Assembly (NCBI GenBank): GCA_963740765.1
Contig: CAVUFN010000008.1
Location: 62,001-126,000 of the forward strand
DNA length: 64,000 bases
Reading direction: 5' to 3'
Origin: DATLGB01 sp963740765
Lineage (GTDB): Bacteria; Actinomycetota; Thermoleophilia; Solirubrobacterales; Solirubrobacteraceae
The stretch's first letter is position 1; each line of letters starts with the position of its first letter. Below, piece after piece: positions 56,736 through 64,000 of the stretch. Below the pieces are notes generated by a model. That model saw only the letters and a list, made by a program, of their open reading frames with translations. It was not told the origin of the DNA and ran no database searches. A program made the position numbers and the translations under genes.

Positions 56736-59379
56736 GCTCGACGGTCTGCTGGAACGTCGGGCGGTTCTGGAAGGGCGCCGGCGGGATCGACACGGCGGAG
56801 GCAACGGTCGAGCGGTTCTTGTCGAAGCACTCGGCGTCGGCGTCGTCGGTGCAGTCGCCGCGGCCGTAGAGGTCGGCCTTCGGGACGCTGAGCGCCTCGC
56901 GCAGCGACGCCCGCATCGCGGCACGGCACCGCTTCTTCTTGCCGCGGCCGCAGTAGACGCGCGAGAACTTGCCCTTGACCCGCTTCGGGGTGAAGAGCGT
57001 GCGCAGGTCCTTGTGGACGTAGCCGTACCAGCCCCCGTAGAAGGCCGGGGCGCTGGGCGGCCCGTTCACGGCCAGCTCGGCGTCGTAGGGGAGCATGTCG
57101 AGGACCGCGTCGACGACCTCGTCGCCGAGGACCGGCCCGAACTCCGCCTTGGCCAGCCGCGGCCACCAGGCGTCCATGAGCGTCACCGCGGCGTCGTCGT
57201 CGTAGACGCCGTCCTTGTCGAGGTCGCGCCGGTGCGCGCCCGCCTTGTGCCAGGCGCGCAGCAGCGCTGCGGCTTCGGCGAGCTTGGGATCGCGCGGCTT
57301 GCCGAGCGCCCGCAGGATGATCGGGAGGATGAAGCGTCCGCGGATGTCCTGCGTCGCGGGCTCCTCCATCGCCTGCACGACCTGCTCGAGTGACACCTTC
57401 TTCGGGCCCCTGGCGGCGCGGCGCAGGAACGAGCGGATCATGGCCATGCGCTGCAGCGAGCCGAACGCGTAGTTGTCGTCGGCGGCGGCCCAGCCGCGCG
57501 CCTGCTTGCCGTTCCAGGACACGGTGATCGGCTGGTCGACGACGTGCGGGCGCTCGTCGATGGAGAGGACGTCCTGCGTGTGCAGGTCCGGGTTGTAGTC
57601 CTTCCAGTCGTACTCGCCCGTGCCCAGGATCGGGAAGTCCGGCGAGGTCCCCTTGGCCCGCCGCGGGTACCAGCCGGACTGCTGGTAGGCGGTGTGCTCG
57701 GCGTCGATGTAGCCCCAGTTGAAGCCGAAGTTGATGTCGCGGACGGCGTTGCGGAACGAATCCGGGCCGGACACGCAGGCCGGCTCGTTGAGGCAGAAGA
57801 AGCCCAGCGCCGAGTCCGCCTCGTGGAAGTACGTGGTGCGCGACAGCGAGAAGGCGACGGGCTTGCCCTTGACGGTGCCGCGGGCGTAGACGATGCCGTG
57901 GACGGTCCGGTAGGCGGTCAGCGTCTCCGAGCCCGCGGCGGTGTCGTCCCCGACGCTCGGCGTCCACTGGTTGGCGCGCTCGAGCTTCTCCATCGCCAGG
58001 CACTGCCCTTTGTAGAGGTAGTGGAAGTCGTCCTGGCACAGGACCTCCGCGAACGTGTCGACGTTGTCGGTGTAGGCGGTCGTCGCGCTCCACGCGTAGT
58101 CGGTGCCGTGGCCGAGCTGGACGATCAGGTTGACGCCGGGGAACGACGCGCCGCGGGCGTCGATGCCGCCGCCGTGCAGGTCGATCTCGGTCAGGATCTG
58201 CGGGACGTAGTAGCCGACCTGCGGGCCGAGCACGCCGATCGGGTGGCCGTTGGTCGACTCGGCCGCGCTGACCATCTCCCAGTTGGAGGCGTGCGGCGGC
58301 TGGGCGGCGACGCGGGCCAGCGCGGACCCGAACGAGCGGGTCTCGCTGCGGCTGTCGACCGCTGGCGCGACCGGCGCGTCCGCGACCGAGTTGCGGTCGG
58401 GCAGGGCCAGCCCGCGCTTGGCGAACGGCGAGCCGGTCTGGTACGGGAAGCGCTGGCGGTCGACGGTCGTGGGCGCCTCGGGGTCCTCCTTGCGGCGGAA
58501 GTCCCGCCACGTCCGGCGGCCCCGCTTGCGCCCGAAGCGCTTGGTGAAGGCCTGCAGGGTCCGGGCGGAGTCGACCTCGCGGCCGCCGCCCTTGCCGAAG
58601 ATGCCGCCGATCAGGGACGCGGTCGCGACCACGTCCGTGCCCTTCCAGTCCTCCACGGTCTTGCCGAACGCCGCGTACTCGCCGGGCATCAGCGTCGGGT
58701 TCAGCCGTGCCGCGGCGATGTAGGCGTTGATGCCGGCGACGTACTCGCCGAGATCGGCCTGCAGCTGCGCGCCGTCGGCGCCGTAGAGGTCGTCGGCCAT
58801 GTCGATCTGCTTCTGCAGGTCCGCCTCCGTGTAGGGCGCGAGCCCCCACTGCGTGCGGTCCATCTCGCGGTTGCCGGCCGAGCCGCCCACGAAGCTCGAG
58901 AGCTCCGCGCGCCCCGTGTGGCGCAGCACGTCCATCAGGAACAGCCGGTCCTGGGCGCCGGCGTAGCCCGCCCCGAACATGACGTCGCCGCGCGTGTCCC
59001 CGTAGATGTGCGGGACGCCGTAGCTCTTGTCGCGCTGGATCGTGACACCGGCGCGCGGGCTCGTGGTGGAGGCGACGTCGCCGGCCTGGACGCCGAAGGT
59101 CGCGTCCTTGAAGTAGTCGCCGATCTGGTCGTGGGTGAGCGTCGGCGACGCGTAGATGAGGTTGTCGTAGAGCGGCTGCTGGTCCGTCCAGTGCTCCGGG
59201 TACGTGCCGCCCGCGGTGTACGCGGCCAGCTCGACCGCGTTGTCGACGCCCTTGGAGCCGGGCGGGAGGACGTTGCGGAACCCGGGCACGGTGTTCGTCC
59301 CGTAGGGCTCCGGCGCGCCCGCGGCCGGGGCGGCGAGGACGGCGAGCAGGAGGGTCAGGACGAGCGCGAGCCGGGTCAC
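56713..59379 (-). CDS. secreted penicillin-acylase-family Ntn hydrolase
   Basis: An 888-residue precursor with a signal peptide (LALVLTLLLAVLAAPAAG). VTIQRDKSYGVPHIYG and FGAGYAGAQDRLFLMDVLRH mark the alpha-subunit; autocleavage would expose Ser365 of PPHASNWEM as the N-terminal nucleophile of the beta-subunit, followed by AESTNGHPIGVLGP. Family members hydrolyse amides such as penicillins, acyl-homoserine lactones or cyclic lipopeptides. A Cys-rich extension lies near the end (VYCGRGKKKRCRAAM and GDCTDDADAEC). Start GTG at 59379; the gene overlaps the convergent oxidase gene by 23 bases. Substrate unknown. Confidence 0.92.
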   Translation of the reverse strand: MTRLALVLTLLLAVLAAPAAGAPEPYGTNTVPGFRNVLPPGSKGVDNAVELAAYTAGGTYPEHWTDQQPLYDNLIYASPTLTHDQIGDYFKDATFGVQAGDVASTTSPRAGVTIQRDKSYGVPHIYGDTRGDVMFGAGYAGAQDRLFLMDVLRHTGRAELSSFVGGSAGNREMDRTQWGLAPYTEADLQKQIDMADDLYGADGAQLQADLGEYVAGINAYIAAARLNPTLMPGEYAAFGKTVEDWKGTDVVATASLIGGIFGKGGGREVDSARTLQAFTKRFGRKRGRRTWRDFRRKEDPEAPTTVDRQRFPYQTGSPFAKRGLALPDRNSVADAPVAPAVDSRSETRSFGSALARVAAQPPHASNWEMVSAAESTNGHPIGVLGPQVGYYVPQILTEIDLHGGGIDARGASFPGVNLIVQLGHGTDYAWSATTAYTDNVDTFAEVLCQDDFHYLYKGQCLAMEKLERANQWTPSVGDDTAAGSETLTAYRTVHGIVYARGTVKGKPVAFSLSRTTYFHEADSALGFFCLNEPACVSGPDSFRNAVRDINFGFNWGYIDAEHTAYQQSGWYPRRAKGTSPDFPILGTGEYDWKDYNPDLHTQDVLSIDERPHVVDQPITVSWNGKQARGWAAADDNYAFGSLQRMAMIRSFLRRAARGPKKVSLEQVVQAMEEPATQDIRGRFILPIILRALGKPRDPKLAEAAALLRAWHKAGAHRRDLDKDGVYDDDAAVTLMDAWWPRLAKAEFGPVLGDEVVDAVLDMLPYDAELAVNGPPSAPAFYGGWYGYVHKDLRTLFTPKRVKGKFSRVYCGRGKKKRCRAAMRASLREALSVPKADLYGRGDCTDDADAECFDKNRSTVASAVSIPPAPFQNRPTFQQTVELTQKLPR

Positions 59380-59389
59380 GCTCGGGGAG

Positions 59390-60310
59390 TCAACCGGATG
59401 CGGAGGTCAGACGCTCCAGTTGCGCGTCGGTCAGGTCGACGTCGCCGACGGCCAGCAGGTCGGCGAGCTGCTCCGGGGTGCGGGCGGAGGCGATCGGGGC
59501 GAGGATCGTGGGCTGCGCGGCAAGCCACGCCAGCGCCACCGCGGGGACGGGCGCGCCGGTCTCCTCGGCCACCGCGTCGAGGGCCTCGAGCACCCGCGGG
59601 CCGCGGTCGGACTCCAGGTACTTGCGCGCGCCGCCGGCCCGGGGGGAGGCGTCGCCGTCCGCCGCGCCGTCCGGCCGGTACTTCCCGCTCAAGAAGCCGG
59701 ACGCGAGCGCGTAGTACGGGACCACCGCGAGGTCGTGCTCCTGCGCGATCGCGAGTCGCTCGGCCTCGAAGTCGCCGCGCTCGACGAGGCTGTACTTCGG
59801 CTGCAGGGCGGCGACGTCCGGCGCGACCGCCAGCGCCCCGCGCAGCCGGTCGGGCGAGTAGTTGGACAGGCCGTACTGGAGCACCTTGCCCTCGCCGACG
59901 AGCTCGTCGAAGGCGCCGATCGTCTCCTCCAGCGGCGTGTCCTCGTCGTCGAAGTGCGCGAAGTACAGGTCGATGCGGTCCGTGCCCAGCCGCGCCAGCG
60001 AGTCCTCGCAGGCCTGCTTGACGTTGTCCGCCCCCAGGCCCTTGCGCGTGGGCAGCGCCCCGACCTTCGTGATGACCACGACATCGTCGCGGTTGCCGCG
60101 CTCGGCCAGCCAGCGGCCGATGATCGTCTCCGACTCGCCGCCCCGGTTGCCGTCCACCCACGCGCTGTAGCTGTCGGCGGTGTCGATCAGCGTGCCGCCG
60201 CCGGCCGTGAACGCGTCGAGCACGGCGAACGACTCGCGCTCGTCGGCCGTCCAGCCGAACACGTTGCCGCCGAGGCAGAGGGGGATCTGGAGAGCCGGGG
60301 AGAACCGCAT
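59390..60310 (-). CDS. aldo/keto reductase
   Basis: A 306-residue (beta/alpha)8 NADPH oxidoreductase. The catalytic tetrad can be traced: Asp and Tyr in LIDTADSYSAW, Lys in VVVITKVG and His in DLYFAHFDDED. VLQYGLSNYSPDRLRGAL is the family helix and strand. It reduces aldehydes or ketones, or oxidises sugars, in the cytoplasm. ATG at 60310 has AGGAGCGGAC just before it, a good ribosome site. The gene follows 10 bases upstream of the acylase gene and may be co-transcribed with it. Confidence 0.93.
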   Translation of the reverse strand: MRFSPALQIPLCLGGNVFGWTADERESFAVLDAFTAGGGTLIDTADSYSAWVDGNRGGESETIIGRWLAERGNRDDVVVITKVGALPTRKGLGADNVKQACEDSLARLGTDRIDLYFAHFDDEDTPLEETIGAFDELVGEGKVLQYGLSNYSPDRLRGALAVAPDVAALQPKYSLVERGDFEAERLAIAQEHDLAVVPYYALASGFLSGKYRPDGAADGDASPRAGGARKYLESDRGPRVLEALDAVAEETGAPVPAVALAWLAAQPTILAPIASARTPEQLADLLAVGDVDLTDAQLERLTSASG

Positions 60311-60388
60311 GTCCGCTCCTCTACCCGCCCGCGCAGCGGACGGACCGGGGCGCGTTTGCCCCCCGCGCCAACCGGGGACGAGCACGGC

Positions 60389-60886
60389 ATGCTGCCGCGA
60401 CTGCTCCTGTCCTGCGCCCTCGCGACCGCGGTCGCCCTGGCCGTCTCCGCGGGCGGCGACCGTGCCGCCCCCGCGCGCGCGGCGGGCGAGTGCCCCGGCC
60501 AGCGCATCCACCGCTCGTCGGTCTACGTCGACGAGCGCCGGCAGGCCCGCCTCGAGGTCTACTACGACGCGGCGACCGGCAAGAACTGCGCCCTGATGCG
60601 CCACACGGGCAAGGCGAAGGGACGGAAGTTCTACACGGCTGTCTACATCTACGCGTGCGTGAAGGGCACCAAGGCGGGCGAGGTCTGCCGGCGCGACTTC
60701 AGCAAGAAGAAGCGCTACGGCGAGGAGGACGGGCGCTTCCGTCTCTACGCCGGGCCGGTGTACGCCCTCGCCCGCAACCGCTGCATCATCGCCTCCGGCG
60801 TGATCACCGACCGGCAGGGGATGGCGCGCGGCACGAACACCGGCGAGTTGGTCGTCGGCGGTCAGCGCGCGCGCTTCTGCGACTGA
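60389..60886 (+). CDS. small secreted cysteine-containing protein of unknown function
   Basis: A 165-residue exported protein: signal peptide at 1-31 (LLLSCALATAVALAVSAGG then ARA), then a basic beta-rich domain with Cys in GECPGQR, KNCALMRH, YACVKG, EVCRRDF, NRCIIASG and a final RFCD. The six cysteines would allow three disulfides. LEVYYDAATGKNCALMRHTGKA looks like a secreted, actinobacterial-type beta domain. Family not recognised; it could bind wall or glycans. ATG has a ggggacgagc ribosome-like site. Confidence 0.8.
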   Translation: MLPRLLLSCALATAVALAVSAGGDRAAPARAAGECPGQRIHRSSVYVDERRQARLEVYYDAATGKNCALMRHTGKAKGRKFYTAVYIYACVKGTKAGEVCRRDFSKKKRYGEEDGRFRLYAGPVYALARNRCIIASGVITDRQGMARGTNTGELVVGGQRARFCD

Positions 60887-60889
60887 CGG

Positions 60890-61792
60890 TCAGGCGAGCG
60901 TCGCCTGCACGGACGCCAGGTCGTACCTGCCCGCGTCGGTGCCGAGCGCCGTGGCGACCTGGGCTGCGGTGGCGCAGCCGAGGCGGGCGGCGTCGGAGAG
61001 GGACCGGCCGAGTGAGAGGCCGCGCAGGTAGCCGGCACTGAAGGCGTCGCCGCAACCGGTGGTGTCGACGACGTCGACCGGGACGGCGGGGACCTCGTCG
61101 ACCGACTCGGCGGTGACGATCACGGCGCCGTCGGCGCCGCGGGTGGCAGCCACGCAGCCGACGCCACGGGCGATCAGCGCGCGGCACCCCGCGACGAGGT
61201 CGCTCTCGCCCGTGAGGCCGAGCACCTGCTCCTCGTTGGGCAGCAGGTGGTCCAGGTGGGGGAGGCACGGCGCGATCCACTCCAGCAGGCCGGGATCGCC
61301 CGGCGCGAGCATGTCGGCGGAGGTGACGCCGTCAAAGCGGGAGAGGATCCGGGCGGCGGCCTCGCCGCCCATGAACTCCGGACCGCCGAGGTGGAGGAAG
61401 CCGGCCTCGAGATCGGTGGCGTCGTCGGGGCCGTAGGTCCCGTTGGCGCCGACGACGTGGAAGGCCGGCCGCGAGCCGTCGGGACGGATGGGAAGGACCG
61501 ACGCGGACGTCTGCACGTCGTCGCGGCGGACGAGCAGGGCGGTGTCGACCCCGTCGTCCGCCAGCAGCCGCAGCAGCATGTCACCCGCGGCGTCCGTCCC
61601 GATCGCGCCGGCGCTGCGCACGCGCGCGCCGAGCCGGGACAGGACCAGCGCCGTCCCGCCCGCGCTGCCGGCCGCGGTCAGCCGGATCTGCTCGACGAGC
61701 GCACCGCCCTGGCCTTCCGGGATCGCCTCGACGGGGCGGACGAGGACGTCGAGGACGTGGACGCCCATGCAGATCGCGGTCATGTCGGTCAC
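60890..61792 (-). CDS. PfkB/ribokinase-family carbohydrate kinase
   Basis: A 300-residue kinase. GSAGGTALVLSRLG and the C-terminal signature DTTGCGDAFSAGYLRGL (catalytic Asp after the anion hole; GAGD is here GCGD) define the family. ATP-dependent phosphorylation of a sugar or nucleoside is expected. I chose the GTG at 61792 because aaggat ends eight bases upstream; ATG at 61783 or 61801 is also possible. The gene is divergent from the DHFR-like gene (starts 19 bases apart) and converges on the secreted protein gene. Confidence 0.9.
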   Translation of the reverse strand: MTDMTAICMGVHVLDVLVRPVEAIPEGQGGALVEQIRLTAAGSAGGTALVLSRLGARVRSAGAIGTDAAGDMLLRLLADDGVDTALLVRRDDVQTSASVLPIRPDGSRPAFHVVGANGTYGPDDATDLEAGFLHLGGPEFMGGEAAARILSRFDGVTSADMLAPGDPGLLEWIAPCLPHLDHLLPNEEQVLGLTGESDLVAGCRALIARGVGCVAATRGADGAVIVTAESVDEVPAVPVDVVDTTGCGDAFSAGYLRGLSLGRSLSDAARLGCATAAQVATALGTDAGRYDLASVQATLA

Positions 61793-61811
61793 GTCCGGCA
61801 TCCTTACGCAG

Positions 61812-62348
61812 ATGGCGAAGCTCCTGTATTCCGCGACCATGTCCCTCGATGGCTTCATCGCCGGCCCGAGGGGCGACATGAGCTGGCTCAGCGGCCTCAC
61901 CGCCACCGGCGCGGAGATCGACGAGCTGGTGGCCCGCATCGGCGCCCTGCTCATCGGCCGGCGCACCTTCGGCGGCGACGACCCCAACCGCGGCACCGAG
62001 AAGGAGGGCGCGTTCGGCGGCCGGTGGCAGGGGCCGTCGGTCGTCCTGACCCACCATCCGGCTGAGGACGCGCCCGCCGACGTCACCTACGCGACCGATC
62101 TGGAAACGGCCGTGATGGAGGCCCAGCGCGCGGCCGGGGACCGGTACGTCAACGTCCTCGGCGCGAACGTGGCTGCGCAGTGCCTCGACGCGGGGCTGCT
62201 CGACGAGGTGCTCGTGCTGATCGCTCCGGTCCTGCTCGGAGACGGGGTCCGCCTGTTCGATCACCCCGGCGGCCACAACGTCCGCCTCGAGCCGCTCGAC
62301 CCTGACGACACCGGCCCGACCCGGCTGTGGTTCCGGGTGCTGCGGTGA
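61812..62348 (+). CDS. dihydrofolate-reductase-like protein (RibD C-terminal fold)
   Basis: A 178-residue protein with MAKLLYSATMSLDGFIAGP at the N-terminus, GALLIGRRTFGGDD, and LDEVLVLIAPVLLGDGVRLFD. These are the marks of the RibD-C/DHFR-like family, common stand-alone NADPH-dependent reductases whose substrate is often unknown. A DHFR role is not likely. It begins 19 bases from the divergent PfkB start and converges on the class II aldolase gene 15 bases after its stop. Confidence 0.9.
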   Translation: MAKLLYSATMSLDGFIAGPRGDMSWLSGLTATGAEIDELVARIGALLIGRRTFGGDDPNRGTEKEGAFGGRWQGPSVVLTHHPAEDAPADVTYATDLETAVMEAQRAAGDRYVNVLGANVAAQCLDAGLLDEVLVLIAPVLLGDGVRLFDHPGGHNVRLEPLDPDDTGPTRLWFRVLR

Positions 62349-62363
62349 CCGGCTTCCCCGTCC

Positions 62364-63053
62364 TCAGATCGGCTTGACGGTGCCGTAGGCGCGCGCGGCG
62401 GCGGCCTCCACGACGGCGCGACGGTCGGCCTCGTCGAGGGCCCGCGGCTGACCCAGCGCGCTGGCGCGGGCGTATAGGTCGCTGGCCCATTCGAGCAGTT
62501 CGGTCGCGTTGACGGCGGCGGCGAGGTCGTGGCCGAGCGTGACGGTCCCGTGGTTGGCGAGCAGGACGGCGGTGCGCTCGCGCAGGCCCTCGACGCACGC
62601 GACGGCGAGCTCCGGGGTCCCGAACGTCTCGTAGGCAGCCACGCGGACCGGCCCGCCGAGCAGCAGCATCTCGTAGTGCACGCACGGGAGCTCGTCGAGC
62701 ACGCACGCCAGCGCGGTGGCGGCGGGCGCGTGGGTGTGGACGACCGCGCCGGCCTCCGCGCGGTCGGCGTACACGGACAGGTGCAGGGCGATCTCGGAGG
62801 TCGGCGCCAGCGGGCCGTCGCGTTGCTCGCCGCTGAGGTCGACCACCGCGACCTGGTCGGCCTCCAGCGTGGCCAGGGCGGCCCCCGTGGGCGTGATGGC
62901 GACGAGCGAGCCGGCGCGGGCGCTCACGTTGCCCGATGTACCGCGGACGAGCCCAGAGGCGGCGAGGCGCCGGCAGGCGGCCGCCACCTCGGTCCGCTCC
63001 GCGACGAGCAACGGCTCTTCCAGCACGTGCGCGATGGTAGCTTCGCGAGTCAT
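62364..63053 (-). CDS. class II aldolase/adducin family protein (FucA-like)
   Basis: A 229-residue zinc aldolase-type protein. SGNVSARAG binds substrate phosphate, Glu of SEIALHLSVY is the catalytic acid/base, and zinc ligands are His in VVHTHAP and LANHGTVTLG. It may act on L-fuculose-1-phosphate or a related sugar phosphate, perhaps with the nearby PfkB kinase as supplier; this link is an inference. The ATG at 63053 shares CATG with the start of the divergent amine oxidase gene; a GTG nine codons later is an alternative. Confidence 0.88.
   Translation of the reverse strand: MTREATIAHVLEEPLLVAERTEVAAACRRLAASGLVRGTSGNVSARAGSLVAITPTGAALATLEADQVAVVDLSGEQRDGPLAPTSEIALHLSVYADRAEAGAVVHTHAPAATALACVLDELPCVHYEMLLLGGPVRVAAYETFGTPELAVACVEGLRERTAVLLANHGTVTLGHDLAAAVNATELLEWASDLYARASALGQPRALDEADRRAVVEAAAARAYGTVKPI
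63038..63043 (+). promoter_or_regulatory. -10 box before the amine oxidase, leaderless start
   Basis: tagctt fits TAnnnT and ends 8 bases before the ATG at 63052. No ribosome site is seen there. A leaderless transcript, common in actinobacteria, is the simplest reading; the box lies inside the divergent aldolase gene. Confidence 0.45.
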
Positions 63054-64000
63054 GGACACGACCCGCCGCCGCTTGATCCTCGGTGCCGCTGCCTCCGGGG
63101 CCGCGGCGGCCGTCCCCGCCACCGCCGAGGCCAGGAAGCACAGGAAGCGTCGCCGGAAGGTGCGCAAGGCGGACGTGGTGATCGTCGGGGCCGGGCTGGC
63201 GGGGTTGACCGCCGCCCGTGAGCTGACCGCGCAGGGCAAGAAGGTGATCGTGCTCGAGGCGCGCAACCGCGTCGGCGGTCGCGTCCTCAACCACGACGTC
63301 GGAGGCGGCGAGGTCTCCGAGCGCGGCGGCACCTTCGTGGGGCCGACGCAGGACCACATGATCGCCCTTGGTGAGGCCTACGGCGTCAAGACCTTCGACA
63401 CCTACGACACGGGCGACAACGTCTACATCGACGCGGGTCGCCGCTCGACCTACGCGTCGGACGGGCCGACGGGCTCGGCGCCGTTCGATCCCGCGATCCT
63501 GCCCGACCTCGCCGTCGTCGTCGGCAACCTCGACTCGATGTCCACCGAGGTCCCGGTCGACGCGCCCTGGACCGCGGCCAAGGCGGGCGAGTACGACAGC
63601 CAGACGCTCCAGAGCTACATCAAGGCCAACTCGGTCAACCCGAACTTCCAGCGCCTGGTGGACACGGCGTGCCGGCCGATCTTCGGCGCCGAGTCCAAGG
63701 AGCTGTCACTGCTCTTCGTGCTCTTCTACATCGCCGCGTCCGGGAACGAGACGACGCCGGGGACGTTCGAGCGCAACTTCAACACGCGCGGCGGCGGACA
63801 GCAGTCACGCTTCATCGGCGGCTCGCAGGTCATCCCGATCGCGATGGCCAAGGAGCTCGGCAAGCGCGTCGTCCTGCGCTCGCCCGTCCGCAAGATCCGC
63901 CAGACCAAGAAGGGCGTCCGGGTCGTGTCCAAGCGCGTCACGGTCGAGGCGAAGCACGTCATCGTCGCCGTCCCGCCGACGCTCGCGGGCCGCATCGACT
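63052..64000 (+). CDS. Tat-exported FAD-dependent amine oxidase, 3'-truncated by window edge
   Basis: 316 residues are visible and the frame continues off the end. Residues 1-27 are a twin-arginine signal (TTRRRLILGAAASG, then a cleavage-like ATAEA). The FAD motif VVIVGAGLAGLTAARELTAQG starts near residue 43; VLEARNRVGGRV is the usual second segment, and GGEVSERGGTFVGPTQ follows. It should fold with FAD in the cytoplasm and be exported to oxidise amines outside the cell. Substrate could be polyamines, monoamines or amino acids. The ATG overlaps the divergent aldolase start. Confidence 0.9.
   Translation, partial: MDTTRRRLILGAAASGAAAAVPATAEARKHRKRRRKVRKADVVIVGAGLAGLTAARELTAQGKKVIVLEARNRVGGRVLNHDVGGGEVSERGGTFVGPTQDHMIALGEAYGVKTFDTYDTGDNVYIDAGRRSTYASDGPTGSAPFDPAILPDLAVVVGNLDSMSTEVPVDAPWTAAKAGEYDSQTLQSYIKANSVNPNFQRLVDTACRPIFGAESKELSLLFVLFYIAASGNETTPGTFERNFNTRGGGQQSRFIGGSQVIPIAMAKELGKRVVLRSPVRKIRQTKKGVRVVSKRVTVEAKHVIVAVPPTLAGRID

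Overview
This 64 kb window comes from a high-GC bacterial chromosome. Its composition, the dense overlapping genes, the frequent GTG/TTG starts and the gene content (K+-independent H+-pyrophosphatase, an LPxTG-type surface protein, a GCS2-type ligase) suggest an actinobacterium, perhaps of the Thermoleophilia/Solirubrobacterales type. That placement is an inference from gene style; no rRNA gene is present to test it. The only stable RNA found is tRNA-Gln(CTG) at 42242-42313.

Layout. (1) 1-3.5 kb: the 3' part of a GCS2-family ligase, a small helical protein, a clear intrinsic terminator and the proton-pumping pyrophosphatase. (2) 3.5-36.8 kb: a large exopolysaccharide region. It holds a polysaccharide deacetylase, a 1,454-residue coiled-coil protein, a sugar-1-phosphate transferase, an LPFTG surface protein, two O-antigen-ligase/polymerase-like proteins, a Wzz/BY-kinase fusion, a Wzx-like flippase, three glycosyltransferases, a sugar epimerase, two P-loop kinase-like proteins, a secreted beta-propeller/Ig-like protein and three paralogous right-handed beta-helix proteins. 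(3) Inside it, at 13.95-21.2 kb on the minus strand, is a tightly coupled seven-gene operon: AcpS, a free-standing carrier protein, an acyl-CoA-dehydrogenase-like flavoprotein, a class II aaRS-like amino acid:[carrier protein] ligase, a DUF1839 protein, a GH2/beta-mannosidase-like protein and a double alpha/beta hydrolase. The genes imply that an amino acid is loaded on a carrier protein and probably oxidised or transferred; the product is not known. This is the strongest candidate for an undescribed pathway. (4) 36.9-42.2 kb: a five-gene operon of two APC permeases with universal-stress-protein-like tails, a small membrane protein and two TrkA-type proteins, suggesting regulated ion (K+?) or solute uptake. 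(5) 42.2-64 kb: mostly housekeeping and accessory genes: the tRNA, a heterodimeric ABC exporter, an unusual four-TM FtsH-like protease with a membrane partner, a PAS-GGDEF-EAL protein, Aat, a GNAT enzyme, a cysteine-ladder hexapeptide protein, a spermidine-synthase-like protein, a lytic transglycosylase, TetR, an alpha-hydroxy-acid oxidase, a penicillin-acylase-family protein, an aldo/keto reductase, a PfkB kinase, a DHFR-like protein, a class II aldolase and the start of a Tat-exported amine oxidase.

In region 2 the genes fit a Wzx/Wzy-type scheme: the phosphoglycosyl transferase primes the lipid carrier, glycosyltransferases extend the unit, Wzx flips it, a Wzy-like protein polymerises it and the Wzz/kinase sets chain length. 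The secreted beta-helix proteins, deacetylase and surface proteins could modify or hold the polymer. A second, truncated and motif-degenerate sugar transferase (21308-21703) shows that the locus has been rearranged. Coding is almost continuous; the only non-coding stretch over 300 bases is 9421-9738, which holds palindromes and a structured leader.
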